The notes: generated by a model not told the origin, from the letters alone. A DNA stretch of 64,000 nt from Rhynochetos jubatus (GCA_027574665.1 CM050655.1:16239170-16303169); one strand, 5' to 3'; positions 37,501 through 51,526 are shown, numbered from the stretch's first letter. Numbers and translations: made by a program.

Positions 37501-40500
37501 GCCTACACTGAATCAACTGCCTACTGGCTAAGAATGAGATTTATCCCAGCCTTCCATTTTAATATAATTGTGATAGAGATGTTCTGGAGGGAAGTACTCC
37601 CACACTCCTCATACACATGCCTCTGCTTTCAAACTGCTCACCCAAGAACTGAAACATGCAAAATTGCCCATCATTATTAAGGCCCTTAACAGTTTATTTA
37701 TAATGTGTTATGCAGCCAGAACAATCCATTACATCTTTTTGTCTTACGATCTTTCTGGTGATGTCCTCAGGACAGCATGCACAAAGACTGACAAGAGACT
37801 ACACAAGTACTATTTCTGACAGAAAGCAGCGTTCAATATTTATTCATTATTAATTTGACTGTACAGTATTACCAAGATTACTGTGGCACACAATGTTCTT
37901 GGTAAGGTTAGGAACTGGTTTGCGTCCTTCCCCTGCTAGAATCCAATATGATAATAAGGGTGATGTATCTCATCTATTATTAATCCTGTCCAGGTCTCCA
38001 GCAATTTTCTGTAAAACCAACGTTGAAATACTGCTCTTAAGGCTCCTGCCAAACCTGAAAGTTACAGTATTATCATGGTTATGTTCGACAGGTGCATTTA
38101 ACCCAACCTAAACAATCTGTATGTTCTGCTTGCTTGTTCCTGTGGAATATTTATCCTATCACTAAAGCCTAGGAAACAGTACTTTAGTATAGTTTATGAC
38201 AGCATTACAAATACTGCTCAACACTGAGTAAAGTTACTGATAAAATCTGGATAGGTCTATTTTGTTTTTAGAGAGCGCTAAATAAAGTATATAATTTTTC
38301 TGGACTACAGAAAGGTCTTGTTCAAGAACAAGAAAGAAAACACTGATCAAATCCTAGTATGTACTGACAGCTAGGATCACAGTAGCTACTGGCATTCAGG
38401 ATTATATGAAATACCTACCTTTAGTGTTGTGAAGTAAAGCAGATAAAGCTATACAGCAGACGTCCATCCCTTCAAAATTCTTATGCATTACATTTTTATA
38501 TAAAGCAAACATTCTCTTCAGACAGAGTGTGAAAGCTCTATTCCAGCTTCTTTAATTTCTGCATTGTTTCCACTTTAGAGACTTTCTCAAGAAATTCTCT
38601 GCAAATAAGTATTACTCCCTGACACATATCTGCTATGTTTGTAGTACTGAAAAGAAAATATCCTTAAACAGAAGGCAATGTTCCACTTAAAGACTGTTGG
38701 ATTTGCTCTCCTCAGCATGCAAAGATACATGCATACACACACAACCCCTGCTCTGGTGGTCCTGTAGGAGAAACTGTATTGCTTAACTTAAACTTCACCC
38801 CATCTAATAAATTATAATTTACTTTCAGAGAAAGCTGCACATACAAAAAAATAAATAAGAAAAACGTGACCTAAAAGAAAAGAACAATGAAGCTCAAGAC
38901 ACAAATTCTACTTTCCAGGTTTCCAGAATTTTCTGGTTAGTAAAAAGTGTTATTTAAAGTATATTACACTGTCAAATCAGTTATTCTCTTACAATTCTGG
39001 TGTTTTCCTTCACCTACTCTGCTTTGAGTAACACCATGATGACCTTGTGGTGGCTTGTTCCAAATACTAATTGGCCAAAGGCTAGTGGGACTCCCAAGAG
39101 TAAGAAAGCAGTAACAGAATAGAGGTCAACAAGTATAACTCATCTTCAATACATTTACAATAATTTGAAAGTCTGGCTATCATTAGCAATACACTGAATA
39201 CACTAAAATGTGAAAGTTTCATACTTCAGAATTTTCCACTTCTGACAGCAATTTAAACAATTGTAAGAAACACTCCATTGTGTAATTAAGTTATCTGGAT
39301 ACAAGGCAATGTTATTTCTCAGCGGTTTTTTTTTTCCTTCTCCCCCTCCTGCCAAGTACATTTTTTGCAGACACTTCATGTAATACTCTGAAGACTCAGT
39401 ACAATGTTTTTAATTGTGCTTTGTGTTTATGTGTAGCACAAAAAAGCACACTGGCATTACTGAATAAGTTACTTGACAGCAAATAGATTTTTCCATTCAG
39501 TATTTCCATTTGTTCTCTTCCCATCCTTAATCTGACCCATGTTTTTGAAAAAGTAGATCTTTATTGCCGTCAGTCAGTGGATGAACCATACTTTAACTCT
39601 ACAGTAGGTAGGTGCAGTGCTACTACATCAATGATGTTACACTCAGGAGCTTCCACTGTGACCTATAAACACCTACACTGTCTGCTGGCAGCCTTAAATA
39701 CTCAGCTGAGAAGTGGATATCTATTAAAGAAGGATTAATGTATCTTCAACCCCACATCTAACTGAAATAAGAAGTGAAAATGAAGGAAAAACTAAACTAT
39801 CCAACATGATAGAAGTAATAAAAGGTGAACCTATTTCTCATCTCTTAACCTTGAATATCTGCTAGCTCAAGATTTTCACATTCTTCATCTCTCTCTTCGC
39901 TGTTCGTTCCTTAATAACCACTCAAAAATCAGCTGCACATTAAAGAAATGCAATATAAATTTGACTGGACTGACTACATCTGAGATATCCTCCAATACAG
40001 CATAAAGCTAATTTAGCTGTCACTTACTGTAAGTAAAATGACAAATATCTGTAATATCTGTCAAGATATGAAAGCTTTAAAGAGAGTTACGCAGCTGTCA
40101 ACATTTTGATGACTTTAACAAGAGAAAAATAAACGAAGAAGAGAAAATAGACAGCATGTCTGTTGTGTAACCAGTTGCCAAACTCTTCTATTACTTATAT
40201 TAATAAAAATAAAATTACTTCATGAAAATAAGATAAACAACAAAGACTTTTGCAATAAACTGATATAGATAAACGTATTAGTACTGGTGAAACACAGCTG
40301 TAGAAAAGCACTGCTAAAAAATGGAATGTAGGTCTTTTTAGCAACTCAGTAACTATCATACTCTACTATCTGGTATTTATTTAAATTACAATTACTATTT
40401 AAGTACCAGCTACATAGTATGCCCTCAAAAGCACAACCAAAGTATGAATGGTCAAATATTTGGCTTCCTATTTCTAAACAAGATATATTCTTTGTATATG

Positions 40501-42872
40501 TTAGTGATTCAGCAATAACTTAAATCATTTCAGCTCCTGAAGGAGCTCGTTTTGTTTCCAATGTGACATACCTTTCACAAAAAGGCATCTTAAGGATTGC
40601 CTGTAAAGACATTTTAACTGAGGTAACTTTTACCCCCTTTCTTGCACATGTACTGTCAGTCTATTTTTATTCAGCTGTTAGTTTACAGGTGCTGACAAAA
40701 GGCTATGCCTTCCTCCTCTCTCCCTACAAGAAAACTGGAAGTTTGTTTAGTTTTACCTTAACTTATCCCACTATACATGCAACTTTACAAGTTTTACATA
40801 AAACATCCTGCCCTAAAGGAAAATCTGAAACACAGGTATCCTACCTGGGATCTTGACCTGGGACAGAGGACCTTAAGTTCTGTAACTATACAAGCAATGA
40901 TAATACGCCTGCCACTAAATACCTTACCATAGCACAAAACAACAGAGCAGTAAAATTCCTTTCTTTTGCACTGAAAGCAACAATATAAGTTTTGAAAAAC
41001 CTGATTATAGCAAATTTGAACACTAGAAGAAAAGTTTTCTTCAACTTTCATATACTGAGTTCCAGCTACACAATCAAAAGCTAAATCTGTTTTGGGGAAT
41101 AGGAATGCAAAACCAATCTTTCCGTAATCCTTCCACTAGTGAGGGAATCCGATGCAAGCAGTCAAAAAGAAGTATCTTAAAGCTGCTAAAATCAAAACTC
41201 TGCATGTTTGAAAACAGTATTTTGATTTTGCACCTGCTTTCAGCCCAATAGTATCAAGCAGACTTTTGTAAAGCACAAATTTATGGGTGATAGAAAAGCA
41301 GCAGCTATCCCACTTCTCATCGAATCTCAAGATGAACCACCAGAATAAGACATAGTTTTTCCAAGATATTAAATCAAAAACTGAGCTCCTGCAAGAAACA
41401 ATAAAGCAAGAAGAACACATTATATGTTGTTGATTAATAACACCATATTTGTAAAACAGACTTGCTGCAATTCCAGGACTTTGTAGTTAATGTTTGTTGA
41501 TAGAGCAACTCAAACTTTCTAAATACTTCAGGCCCTGAAATTACTATAAGACTGAGTTCACACAAAAGTCTCGCTATTGCACCACCAAAAACGTATGGTC
41601 TAAAGTATGCTAGATAAATGGATGCAAACATCTATACTTACACTCGTATTTACTTTGAAGGAAATGCAAACTGATTTAGCTTAAGTTGATTTTCTGGTCA
41701 TAATAGATCAACATAAACTTTCCCTCCACAAAGTTTATCTATTTGTGGTTTTGCAACAGCTATTTAAAACACCTTCTAACTACTGAAACAAAACACATGA
41801 AGCACTTCTCAAAAACTGTGTGTGCGTGTGCATTTTCTTTTTCAGCTTTCAGTCTGAGATTCCCCAGATTTCCTTACACCACCATCTGATTACGAAAAAT
41901 TTATTATCTGTCTAGAAACAGATGACAAGTTGCTAGTCATGATCCAACTAGATCTCACGCTAAGCACGATACGGTTTGCTTGAGATGTCAGTGACAGACC
42001 TAGACTATCAAGAAAAAGGAACCAAGAAACCACATAGGTTGCTCTATACTGTCTTTAACAGCACAACAGGAGAAAAAAAAAAAATTGGATCAGCATCTCA
42101 ACATGGCCTGGAAAAGAACACTGGAGTGGCCCTAAGAAGCAGCAGTCACCTGTGATCCTTAAAAATTTTATGAAGCTCTAAGTTAAAAAAACTTGATACA
42201 ACAACAGAAGCATTTATGGCTATGGTGATGATGAGGTATACGTGACTATGCAGGTAAGATTTTACCCTGTTATTAATAAGATGGCTGCATTTTATCCATA
42301 ACATGTTACAACCAACACGAGAGGGTTTCTAGATGATAAGTACACTGTCATTAGATTATGGGGTTTTGGCCAGAGAGAGGTTGCCATGAGACACAGTTTT
42401 GTGGCTACTCTGCTTAACAGTGTTTATCTGTTCTTAAAGATTAATGGTCATATCACATCACTTGGCTCCAAAACAAAGAAATTAAGTAAAACTGAAATGA
42501 ACTGCAAAAATGACGGTAAAACTTCAATTTAGCTACTTAAAATAGTAACAATTGTATACAAACAGATTATCACATCTATTTTTCTCAACAACAAATGTTT
42601 CCTGTTTCACTTGCATGGATGTGTCCATACAAAGAGCAAACAGATTAAGTACTTTTGAACCAAGAATAAAACCACTAAAAAGATGTTTTGGTAGTATCCC
42701 TCTTGTGAAGAACAAAAGTTACTTGCCTTCTATTATTAGCGATTTATATTATTTATATACCTTTAAAATGTATACATTTGATAGAAAATTTAAATCATAC
42801 TGACTACAGAATAATTATTCTTAACCAAACATACATGTGATGAGAAACTGCAATTCACTTTGCATGGGACAT
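37501..42872. other. Non-coding AT-rich DNA, no gene recognised
   Basis: AT-rich, with a T10 run near 39326-39335 and an A12 run at 42073-42084. Open frames of 85-97 codons at 40563-41420 lie on both strands without recognisable domains. No mobile element was identified. Confidence 0.5.
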
Positions 42873-42894
42873 GGGGGGGGGGGGGGGGGGGGGG
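42873..42894 (+). repeat. Poly-G run, 22 bases
   Basis: Uninterrupted run of 22 G on the + strand, followed by CGGTG. Long G homopolymers are rare. One of this length can form a G-quadruplex and is prone to length error in both replication and sequencing, so the exact count should be treated with caution. Confidence 0.9.
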
Positions 42895-45800
42895 CGGTGC
42901 ACATGCAAGGGGATGACAACACAGAACATAAGATAAATTTTACATTTAATGCTTATTTATACCTGTCCGAGCTCAGCAAAAAGAAACATGTCTTAGTATC
43001 AGAAAATGAAGCCTTCAAACATTGCTACTCCACATTATCACACTCATCTGATTTTTTAAAAACAGGAACAGCTGCATTTACTGATAAGAAAACAGGAAGA
43101 TGTTGTATGTTTTTGCACAGACGTTGGTAAAAATCCTTCTTTGTTAAGCCTATGTCTAAGAAATAAGCTACCTTTAATCTTCTCTAATGGTTAAGTCAAA
43201 TGAAATAAATGACATAGCAGAGTATCTTTAAAACATATACAAATAAACGAAACCAGCATTCATGTTTTCATGCAGAAAGGAAGTTATTGCAAATCTGGAA
43301 CTTCAGTTATCACAAATACTAAGAACTGATTGAAGATCAATGAGACTAACTGTCAAGCAAATATTTATTAGTACTATTAGAAAAGTATACTTACACTCAC
43401 AGCCTGTACTTCAAAGGAGAAGTGTGGGAGAATCCTTGTAAATGAAAGGTATTCCAGAGAAATGCTTTATGGGTAAACAAAATATTAATAGCAACCTTCC
43501 CATTACAGTTAAGGCATGTATGATAATTTCAAGGTTTCATTACTCTTCATTATATAATTCAGCTAGACAATCATGAGGTTGGGGAAGTTCCTTCTAAGAC
43601 AATTAAGCAAAGGAATGAACTTCTAAATGAAAACTCCATTTTTATGTTTTGCTCTACATCTATACTTCATTCATGCACGTTCCATGTAACGTGGCATACC
43701 TCTATCCTCACTACAAATACCTATGAAAAGAGCCCAGAGATAACATACACAGATGGGGCTCAGTAAACTTGCAGTCTACTCCTTCTTAGAACATGAATTG
43801 GCATATCTTAAATGAGGTTCTGGGATATACACTTTTTTTCTTTTTAAAAGCTCTGGTAGAATCCTATAAAGGCAAGTACTGACTATTACAGCATCATAAA
43901 CTGCTAAAGTATATTTGAATGATCACAGACTCAATGTAATCAGAATTTAAATCCTTCACAGTACCAAAAAAAAAAAAAATATTTACAGATTGTTTAAACA
44001 TTAAGGCAAAATTTTATCCATTCAGGGCAAAACTACTTGCATTCACATAACTGGTTCAAGACAGGGATGAGCCAATCTTCTTGAACCTGAAAGTCACGTA
44101 TTGTAATCTTTCTGAATGGGCAAAACCCACAAGAAGAGTAATGCTTGTCTCCCAAAGGTGAGAGCTAGAAGAACTCAGGAGATGCAGGACCCCAGGGGTC
44201 CCACCATGGAGCAAAGCTGAGAAGGAAGCAGGGCTGCCACCTCAGCAGTACCAGAGCCCTGCAAAGAGGAAGTCAAGTTATCCCTTACTCAGTGCTTATA
44301 GCCTGGGAAGTAGACCACTTAGACTGAACCCCAACCAGAAACCATCATGTGGCAGTTAGAATGGTTGTTCATTAAGCAGCACAAAGTAGAAAACTGCTTC
44401 CTAAGAAGCAAAGAACTAGGCTGGCACAGAGAAATAGGAAGCATTACAAAATCACAAGAAAGTACCCCAACTAAGAATTACCACACCATCCATTAAATAA
44501 CAGCCAGTACTCAGATCCCCTGAAGTCATTTCAGTTACACAGATTTTGTAGTTAACCACATCTTTAATAAGGTGTTGTATAGAAAGGAAAAGCAGAAAGC
44601 ATGTGGAAAGCTATGCAAAGTATTAACAAAAGGAGATTTTTAGATTTCTTTTCCAAAAATTTATATAATTCACATTTTCATTCAGGAAAATGATCACCTT
44701 TAACAATGTCTTATTTTAAGAACCTTGAGAAGTTGAAAATTATTTTTCAGAACAGATCAATTCTTGCTACAGAGCTGATGCTTCAAAATCCTGCATGTTA
44801 AAATGCAAACTCATCATTTCACATTTTACAAGCAACTCATGAAAAATGAAATTGTTTTATCATTACATGAACTTCTATAATTGACATGGATTTTATTTGT
44901 CACTAAGTACTACTGAAGTTTGTCGCTGTTCTACTTCTTTCCTTGAATAGGAGATGGCTCCTTCAAGGAAGAGTTGAACATACAGCATCAGTTAAATGCA
45001 GGTGGATTGTTGCTACTGAACTGAGAGAGATCCCAGTTGGGGGAACAGTAAATGAAATCACTCCAGCTAAACCACATTGCTTTCTGTTCTCAGGACAGGC
45101 ATACCAGTAGTGGGGCAGCCCAGTATGTACCATGTATGTCGGTCACGTACTTCTGAAGCGCCAACTACACAAAACAGAATGTGAACTGGTCTTTCTGCTT
45201 AGACTCAAAACATGGTCAGCCTACAGTAATGGTTTAAGATCAAGAAAACTTTCCAATTGTCCATTAAACAATTCGGCTAAGACTCAACTCACACAACTGA
45301 AATCATAAAACATAAAAAGCCTTTAATTACTACAAGTCCATAGATATATGTATTAGAGGAGACAGCCTGAGGTGAAAAGGCTCTGTAACCTATCATTTTT
45401 AAGTCTAAGACTGTCACAGACTTTCAGTGGCAAAATAAAACCTACACCTATTACGTGTTTTAGAACATTAAGTCAACATTTAGTCTTGCCAATGTCTATT
45501 TTAAAATAAACTAAATATTTTACACCTTTAAGAAAATAAAAACACCATTACCACAACAGCAAACAAAAGAAATTTTCTGGAAGAAAAACAGAGGTTTAGG
45601 TTTTTATGGAGTTTCTAGTATTTAATGATTCTTATTCCCAAAGGCAAACCTATAAAAGTACAGCTAAATACTCAGCACAACAAAGAGAAGCCAAACTACA
45701 GAAGCACTGCTGTAAAGAAATATAAAAACCTCCAATGAAATAATCAGCTAGAATTTGCACCACAGTTCTGCCTAGTCCTATTTTCTATGTCCTTTCTTCC

Positions 45801-47023
45801 CACTATGCCACAGACCACGGTGTGCTCTTGGTTTACAGTGCGGACAACAGGAGACACTCAAACAGAAGAGGCTGAAGCAGTACTACTATGTACTTTAATA
45901 TATATTTAACTAAGAAGTTCAGAGGCACAATTTAGAGCCAGCAATAGGCACGGTCATCTCAAATGAAGGATTCCCAGAAAGAGTATACAGAGCGAAGAGG
46001 CAAGGTGAAGTATAGAGCTATCTTTCGGTGCTTTGATTTTGTACCAGTTGCTTGTATTCCACAAAGAATCTAGCCAAAAAGAATTTCACTGATATCAGGC
46101 ATTTCATGGTTTAACTGAAGTAACTCCTGCTGTCTGCACGTTAAAACTGCTCACAGATTTTAGAGAGTCAACAATGCATCCATCGTGAATGATTATACTA
46201 ATTACCTAATTAAAACACATGGCCTTTGTAGCTGTTTTGTTAGATGGAGTAAAACCAAGAACCCATGCCAGGGTATAGTGCAACTTTGTTAGGCTTTTCC
46301 CATGAAGTTCATTTGACAAGTTCCTGTTGCAAACAGGAAGATTAAATACTAACCACCTATCCCAAGATAAGCGACAGTCTTTAGCAGGCCATAATGGAAC
46401 AAGCTTGCTAATTTCATGCACTAAGATCTCTCAATTTAGCAGGGATTTAAACAAGAATTGTTTTCTATGTAACTTTTAATTTGAAATAATACTGCTTAAT
46501 ATTACCACACTAAATCTTGCTCCCTCCTGCCCATCCCCACTCATCTCTATTCCTCTGTTTAATGTAAATACCTTTACAAGTGAGAAACAGTCCTATTTCT
46601 TTTGCTTAAGACCAGAAAGAGATCAAAAAATATGGTAGAACTTCTCTCAAAGCTTCAGTAAGTTTTACTGTAGCATTTGCACAGTTATTCGGCATGGCAA
46701 TGTTGTTCAGTACAACTGGGAACAGAAATTTAAGAGTCCATTTGGTGTTAGTCATGAGACTAAATTCCTCTTTTACCACTGAAACATATTTCAACGAATC
46801 CACAATATATTTTGGAAAAGTGCCATCAAGCTGTATCATCACAGTACCCTACTCAGAGGAAGGAGCAGGAGACTGGAGGAAGGCAAGTTTCTCCAATGCA
46901 GTAACTTGGTTTCACTACGTGTACAACAGCAAAAACAGGGCCACGAATTTCCAGCAAAAGGGCTGGTTGTACAGCAACAATCTGTGATCACTTCTTCTCT
47001 AAAAAGTTTATTGGAAATAAGTC
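42895..47023. other. Non-coding AT-rich DNA, nothing recognised
   Basis: Contains an A14 run (43966-43979) and a GC-richer patch at about 44140-44280 that I cannot assign to a repeat family. Overlapping frames on both strands at 46606-46987 (78 and 97 codons) look like chance. Confidence 0.5.
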
Positions 47024-47056
47024 GGGGGGGGGGGGTGGGGGGGGTGGGGGGGGTGG
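47024..47056 (+). repeat. G-rich tract with strong G-quadruplex pattern
   Basis: G12, T, G8, T, G8, T, GG on the + strand. Single-T loops between long G runs make a strong intramolecular G-quadruplex pattern. It lies about 170 bp left of the LTR fragment, but I could not show that it belongs to that element. Confidence 0.9.
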
Positions 47057-47229
47057 CAGGGAGTTTAAGAAAGAGGAAAGAACAGAATTGTAATATTAAA
47101 ACAAATTAGTAACTCCAAGATCAAGAATAATCATCTGAGAGCCTGAAAAACATAGGCTGCACTTTTGGTACAAAAAACCCTTCAGATTTTTAAAAATTAA
47201 CACTAAAGCTAGGTTATCCAACATAATAA
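47057..47229. other. Non-coding AT-rich spacer
   Basis: Ordinary AT-rich sequence between the G-rich tract and the LTR fragment. Nothing recognised. Confidence 0.5.
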
Positions 47230-47440
47230 TACAACCTTTTTCTGATTTGATGGGTAAGAAAATGAATTTATTTTCTTCCCCAAGACAAGACTACTTTGCC
47301 TGTGACTGTAACTGGGGAGTGATCCTTCTGTGTCCTGGTCTTGACCCAGGAGCTTTTCCTTTTCTCCTCCCCATCCCATGGTGGGGAGGAGTGAGCACGT
47401 GGCCACGTGGGATTTTGTTGCCATCTGGGCCTAAACCACA
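47230..47440 (+). mobile_element. Avian ERV LTR fragment (3' part)
   Basis: About 210 bp that matches, in order, the 3' half of the LTR at 21206-22017: a TTGATGGGTAAGAAAATG stretch, TTCCCCAAGACAAGACTACTT, TGTGACTGTAACTGGGGAGTGATC, then a GGGGAGGAGTGA box and an end at GGGCCTAAACCACA. It lies on the + strand, like the other LTR. The hexamer position at 47256-47261 reads AAGAAA, again not a standard polyadenylation signal. The 5' part of the LTR and any internal retroviral sequence are missing. The divergence from the 21 kb copy suggests a related but different subfamily, so the two are unlikely to be the ends of one provirus. Confidence 0.7.
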
Positions 47441-49191
47441 ATAGTCAGTATGTAATTTGAAGCTGTCTTTTTAAAAAAAATTATCAATATTAAAATTGAT
47501 TTTTTTAATGAAAAAAGTTATTCTGCTATCCTTCAGTAATCTTTGAAGGTTAAAGCCAAGTTTTAAAGACATCTACGTACTGTTCTATTGGACTGTCTTC
47601 AGACTGCAATTTGACTGAGGAAGGCTTCCAAATGACAAAATTGACACTCCACTAATGCTATCATCTCCAACAGTTTAGCTCAGGCACCAAAAGTGATGTC
47701 AAGGACAGATCAACATTTGAGATTATCCACAAAATGATTCAGAGTATACAAACAGGTATAACTGGCTGATATTACAATTCAGTCCAACATTGTGTAAAGG
47801 ATGGCATTAATTTAACCACTCCCATTAATTCTATTTTGCAATGTTAGCAATCTGTTCAAAAACACTGAAAAGTTTTTTCCAGTGATATCCCATAAAGGAA
47901 TGAACCAGTATGATGCTTAGAGACATTGCCCAAACACAACTCCAACGGAGGCAAGAAGAAACTCAGGTGATTCTAATCTACACCACAGCATATTATCATG
48001 GACCCTGTCGAAAAATGCTTTGCTAATTAGCGATAATCCCTTTTTTAGAACTCAGATAAGACTTGGGGCTTTGGGGACTGGTTTCATTTGTCTTGTTTTT
48101 CTGGGGAGAATAATTCCCATTTTCAAAGAAATACATACATCTGTTAGGCAAAAATATATATATTATGAACAAATTAATACCTATACCAGTGAAAAGAGGA
48201 AGAAAAAAAGAAATAAAAGAGGACCTCATTGGGTCACCTGTTACAATATCCTTTTTGTCATACTCACAATCACTTAAAAGATTCATGCATATGGTCCGCT
48301 GTAATGGGCTTCCTCCCATCCCCTAAGTTCTTGCTGAGTTTACTGGTGAAAAGTAAGATCAGTATGCAAGACAACATTAGAAAAGATGCTTTTTATGAAC
48401 AGCATTTTAATTATGAGAATTTGGAATCCATTTTAAGATCAATCCATATTCCAATATACAATATGAAATGCTAGCCATAATGCAACTATTTTATGCCTTT
48501 TTTTCATCCATTTTGCTTCTTGTACTAGTAATTTCTCATGCTACAATTCAAGCCTTTAAACACTACAGAATAAAGATGTTTTCCAACCAGATCATAACAC
48601 AATCATACAAAACAACATTTATTGTATTCCGTTTTAGTACACTATCCCTACAGATGTGTTACATAGATGGATACACAGAAGAAACTTGCATTGAGGGATT
48701 CTGAGTGATGTGGAAAAAACAAACAGGATCCAGCTATCCAAAGGCTCGTTCTACCCCAGAGCCCAAAAACTCTGGGGAGGAAAACAATCACGAAGAAACA
48801 ACAAAATAAGCAACATATTTCCCTATTTCTACCACACCAACAGACCAAGAAATCCTCCAGAACTGAGACTGCAGCTTACAGGCATGCTGTCTCCAGTGAT
48901 GACACCAGTTTAAGATGTTACCATCTTTTCACCTCCCTCCCAACATTTTTTTTTTCAGGCCTGCTTGCACAGCACATTGCCTGTCAGATATGCTAGGACA
49001 GCTGAGGAGGCGACACAGAAGTGGAAACAAGTAGTCAGTGATGATAGAGAAAATATTTTCAATGAATACTGCTGCCAAGAAAATGATATATAAAACATCA
49101 CCTCCCAAGTTTGTATTTGTAAGGTTTATAGAATCCAGGGCCACTTTTTCTTCCACAGTATGTGCATGTAAATGATTGCATTTAGCAGAAT
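47441..49191. other. Non-coding AT-rich DNA, no gene recognised
   Basis: Holds an 8-bp perfect hairpin (CCCCAGAG at 48754-48761 and CTCTGGGG at 48770-48777, 8-base loop) and a T10 run near 48947-48956. Frames of 81-113 codons overlap on opposite strands and show no known domain. Confidence 0.5.
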
Positions 49192-49213
49192 GGGGGGGGG
49201 GGGGGGGGGGGGG
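49192..49213 (+). repeat. Poly-G run, 22 bases
   Basis: Uninterrupted run of 22 G on the + strand, the same counted length as the run at 42873-42894 about 6.3 kb away. The flanks differ, so the two are not copies of one duplicated segment. A minus-strand frame crosses it as a proline run and is not a gene. Confidence 0.9.
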
Positions 49214-51526
49214 AAATCCATCACCTTCCAGGTGAAGGATGTCCTGGTGTCCATTTTCAGAAGCTGACAACTACTTGTTGGCACATCACCACAGTTATAC
49301 AGTCACCACAGATGCATAGTTCCAAAAATATTAGTTGAGCACATGGGCCATTTTCCAACAGCCTGTATCCCAACAAATAGCACATTTCTGGTTTGGGTTT
49401 TTTTTATTTACTAGTGTTCTATGACTAATTAAAATTATATAACATGGTTTCACACAGGCATTCTCCCCTTTTAGATTTGCTGTGGGCTCATGATGTAACA
49501 TCAATGAACAGACCAGTGAAGAGCTTCACACAAGACAATTAAAATTACAGTTAATCATGCATTTATTTCAACTTCAAGAGAGCAGAAAATGCAATAAGAA
49601 CATTTTCTATTAGAATCTGACACTAGACCTAAGAAGAAACCACGTGAACAGAAACTCAAACATATAATCATGAACATGAAGTAAAAGCAATGATTAAAAC
49701 AGATGAAAGTGGGCAATAAAGCACTACTGTTTTCAATGATAGGACAACTAGAAACACAATGTTTCCATTAGAAACATGTGGGATGACAACTCTGGCATTT
49801 TACTCAGGAAACAACCTCACTTCTGATTATGGACATACATTCATAACATTAAGCTATAAAATAATCTGGAGGAGGAGAAACAGTAAAGTACATGAAGACC
49901 TAATAACAAAGTTATCAGCTATACAGATGATAATAGATATACAGAAGAACAAGGCAGAATGAAGATGTAAAACGAGAGGTGCAGTAGGTCACCACATTTT
50001 AACAAGCATTGATGGGAACAACTGTTTCTACATTCTCTTCATTTATACAAATCAGGGGAAATTCTTCTGTGTATTATCATCCTTTCAGCTTACATGAAAT
50101 TAAAAGCTGTCAACAGGCAGCTGAACCAACTGAAATTTCTGAAAGGGAGCTTCTACCAGAAAAATACTCAAGCAATAAAGGCTGCTTCTGATGAAAGGTA
50201 ACTTTACTGCCCCGCCATCAGTCCCCCTCTACCTTTTCATTCTGCCTATTCATTACACAGGCTAACAACTCTTTAAATTTATGACTGCGCTGCCATGATG
50301 AAGTTACCACTGTGACTTGCATCTGCACTTGAAGTCCCACAAGGTTCTGACACACTAGAAGACTGCAATCTTCTCACATAAAAAACACAATCTCCCCTCT
50401 TTTTATTCCAATATTGAATAAAACTGGTAAAAAGTATTTAGATATATAAAAATGCAGTGACGCCTGTTCACTCTGGTCCTATCTGACACAATGACAACAA
50501 CTCCTATTCACCCTGATGTTTGGGCACATTTTCTCCATACTGAATCTCATCAGCAAAACTGTTCTGTTTCACAGGAGTCTACAATCTGCCCTGGGAAAAA
50601 GTCTTTAGCTGCCCACATGGGAGGAGAGAGTCACCTATAGTTTAGGGCCAGCAAGAGTTCCCTCACTCAAAATCTCTGTCAGTTGTGGTTCTCAAAATAA
50701 CTTTCTCGAAAGAAACTTCTGCTTGTTTGTCTGCGCTTAAACTGTTTTACAACATTCAATGAACCTTCTAGGAAGCATTAAAAGCACAAGCACATCAAGA
50801 CATCCTATGCAAAAAGGCTAAATAAAATTTTCAGTTCAAATAAAAGGAAAAGCCTGATGGAAATGGCCAAATTACACACTAGACTGCATGAAACAGTTCA
50901 CCTAACACACTGCATGCCCAGTTTATGAACAAGTAGTTTTTAACATAAGAAGAGACAGCTGTGCATTCTTCTACATTTGGACTTGCAAAGCTTTTACCTG
51001 AATTAAATATTAATAATTTTCATGACATAAATTTTCTGATACAGGTTTTTAATCTTTTTCTGTTCCTGTTGTGCTTTGTTGAGAAATGTTTTATTGTCAG
51101 CATGGAAAAACCAAATAAACTGTTTATTATAATAGCATAATCGTACGGCTTTTAAGCAAGCCTTAAACATGGTTAAAGCTTCTATAAGTGAAATCACATC
51201 TCCAGTAAATGCAACTGAGATTAGACAGCATAAATTCTGAATACAGTATTTAAGGCAAAACCAACAAAAATTTAACAGCAGTAGAGAGAAAACGCAAGTC
51301 ATACTTGCAAACATTTCTTTTCCCCCCTTTACATAAACATGTAAGCTGACTGAATGAGTAGGTTGGACAGTTGTCTCTTTTTGGAATATTGATAAAATTT
51401 TCATCACATTGAAGAGTTTCAGGGCAGGCAAAATTACTTTTGTGTACTATAATTTGTCTAGTACACTAGAAACCAGAACGCTGTTTCTGAAATTCCACTC
51501 TTTCAGTGGAATACATGCTTCCTCCC
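49214..51526. other. Non-coding AT-rich DNA, no gene recognised
   Basis: Contains the longest open frame of the window: 142 codons on the minus strand at 51003-51431. It is rich in Cys, Phe, Leu and Lys, which is what AT-rich non-coding DNA gives, and has no recognisable domain. At this composition about one frame of this length is expected by chance in 64 kb, so I do not call it a gene. A small G/T tract lies at 49389-49409. Confidence 0.5.

Noticed and set aside
46606-46987. Overlapping 78-codon (minus) and 97-codon (plus) frames
   Set aside because: Same reasons: antisense overlap, no domain, no neighbouring exon signals that I could support.
47024-47060. G-rich tract as the G-rich part of the nearby LTR fragment
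   Set aside because: The LTR family has a G-rich stretch at a comparable place, but the 170 bases between this tract and the fragment do not match, so I could not join them.
48929-49270. 113-codon minus-strand frame with a proline run
   Set aside because: The proline run is only the complement of the G22 tract. The rest has no recognisable content.
51003-51431. 142-codon minus-strand open frame, the longest in the window
   Set aside because: No domain that I recognise. Residue use (Cys, Phe, Leu, Lys, Ile) is what AT-rich non-coding DNA gives. About one such frame is expected by chance in 64 kb over six frames.
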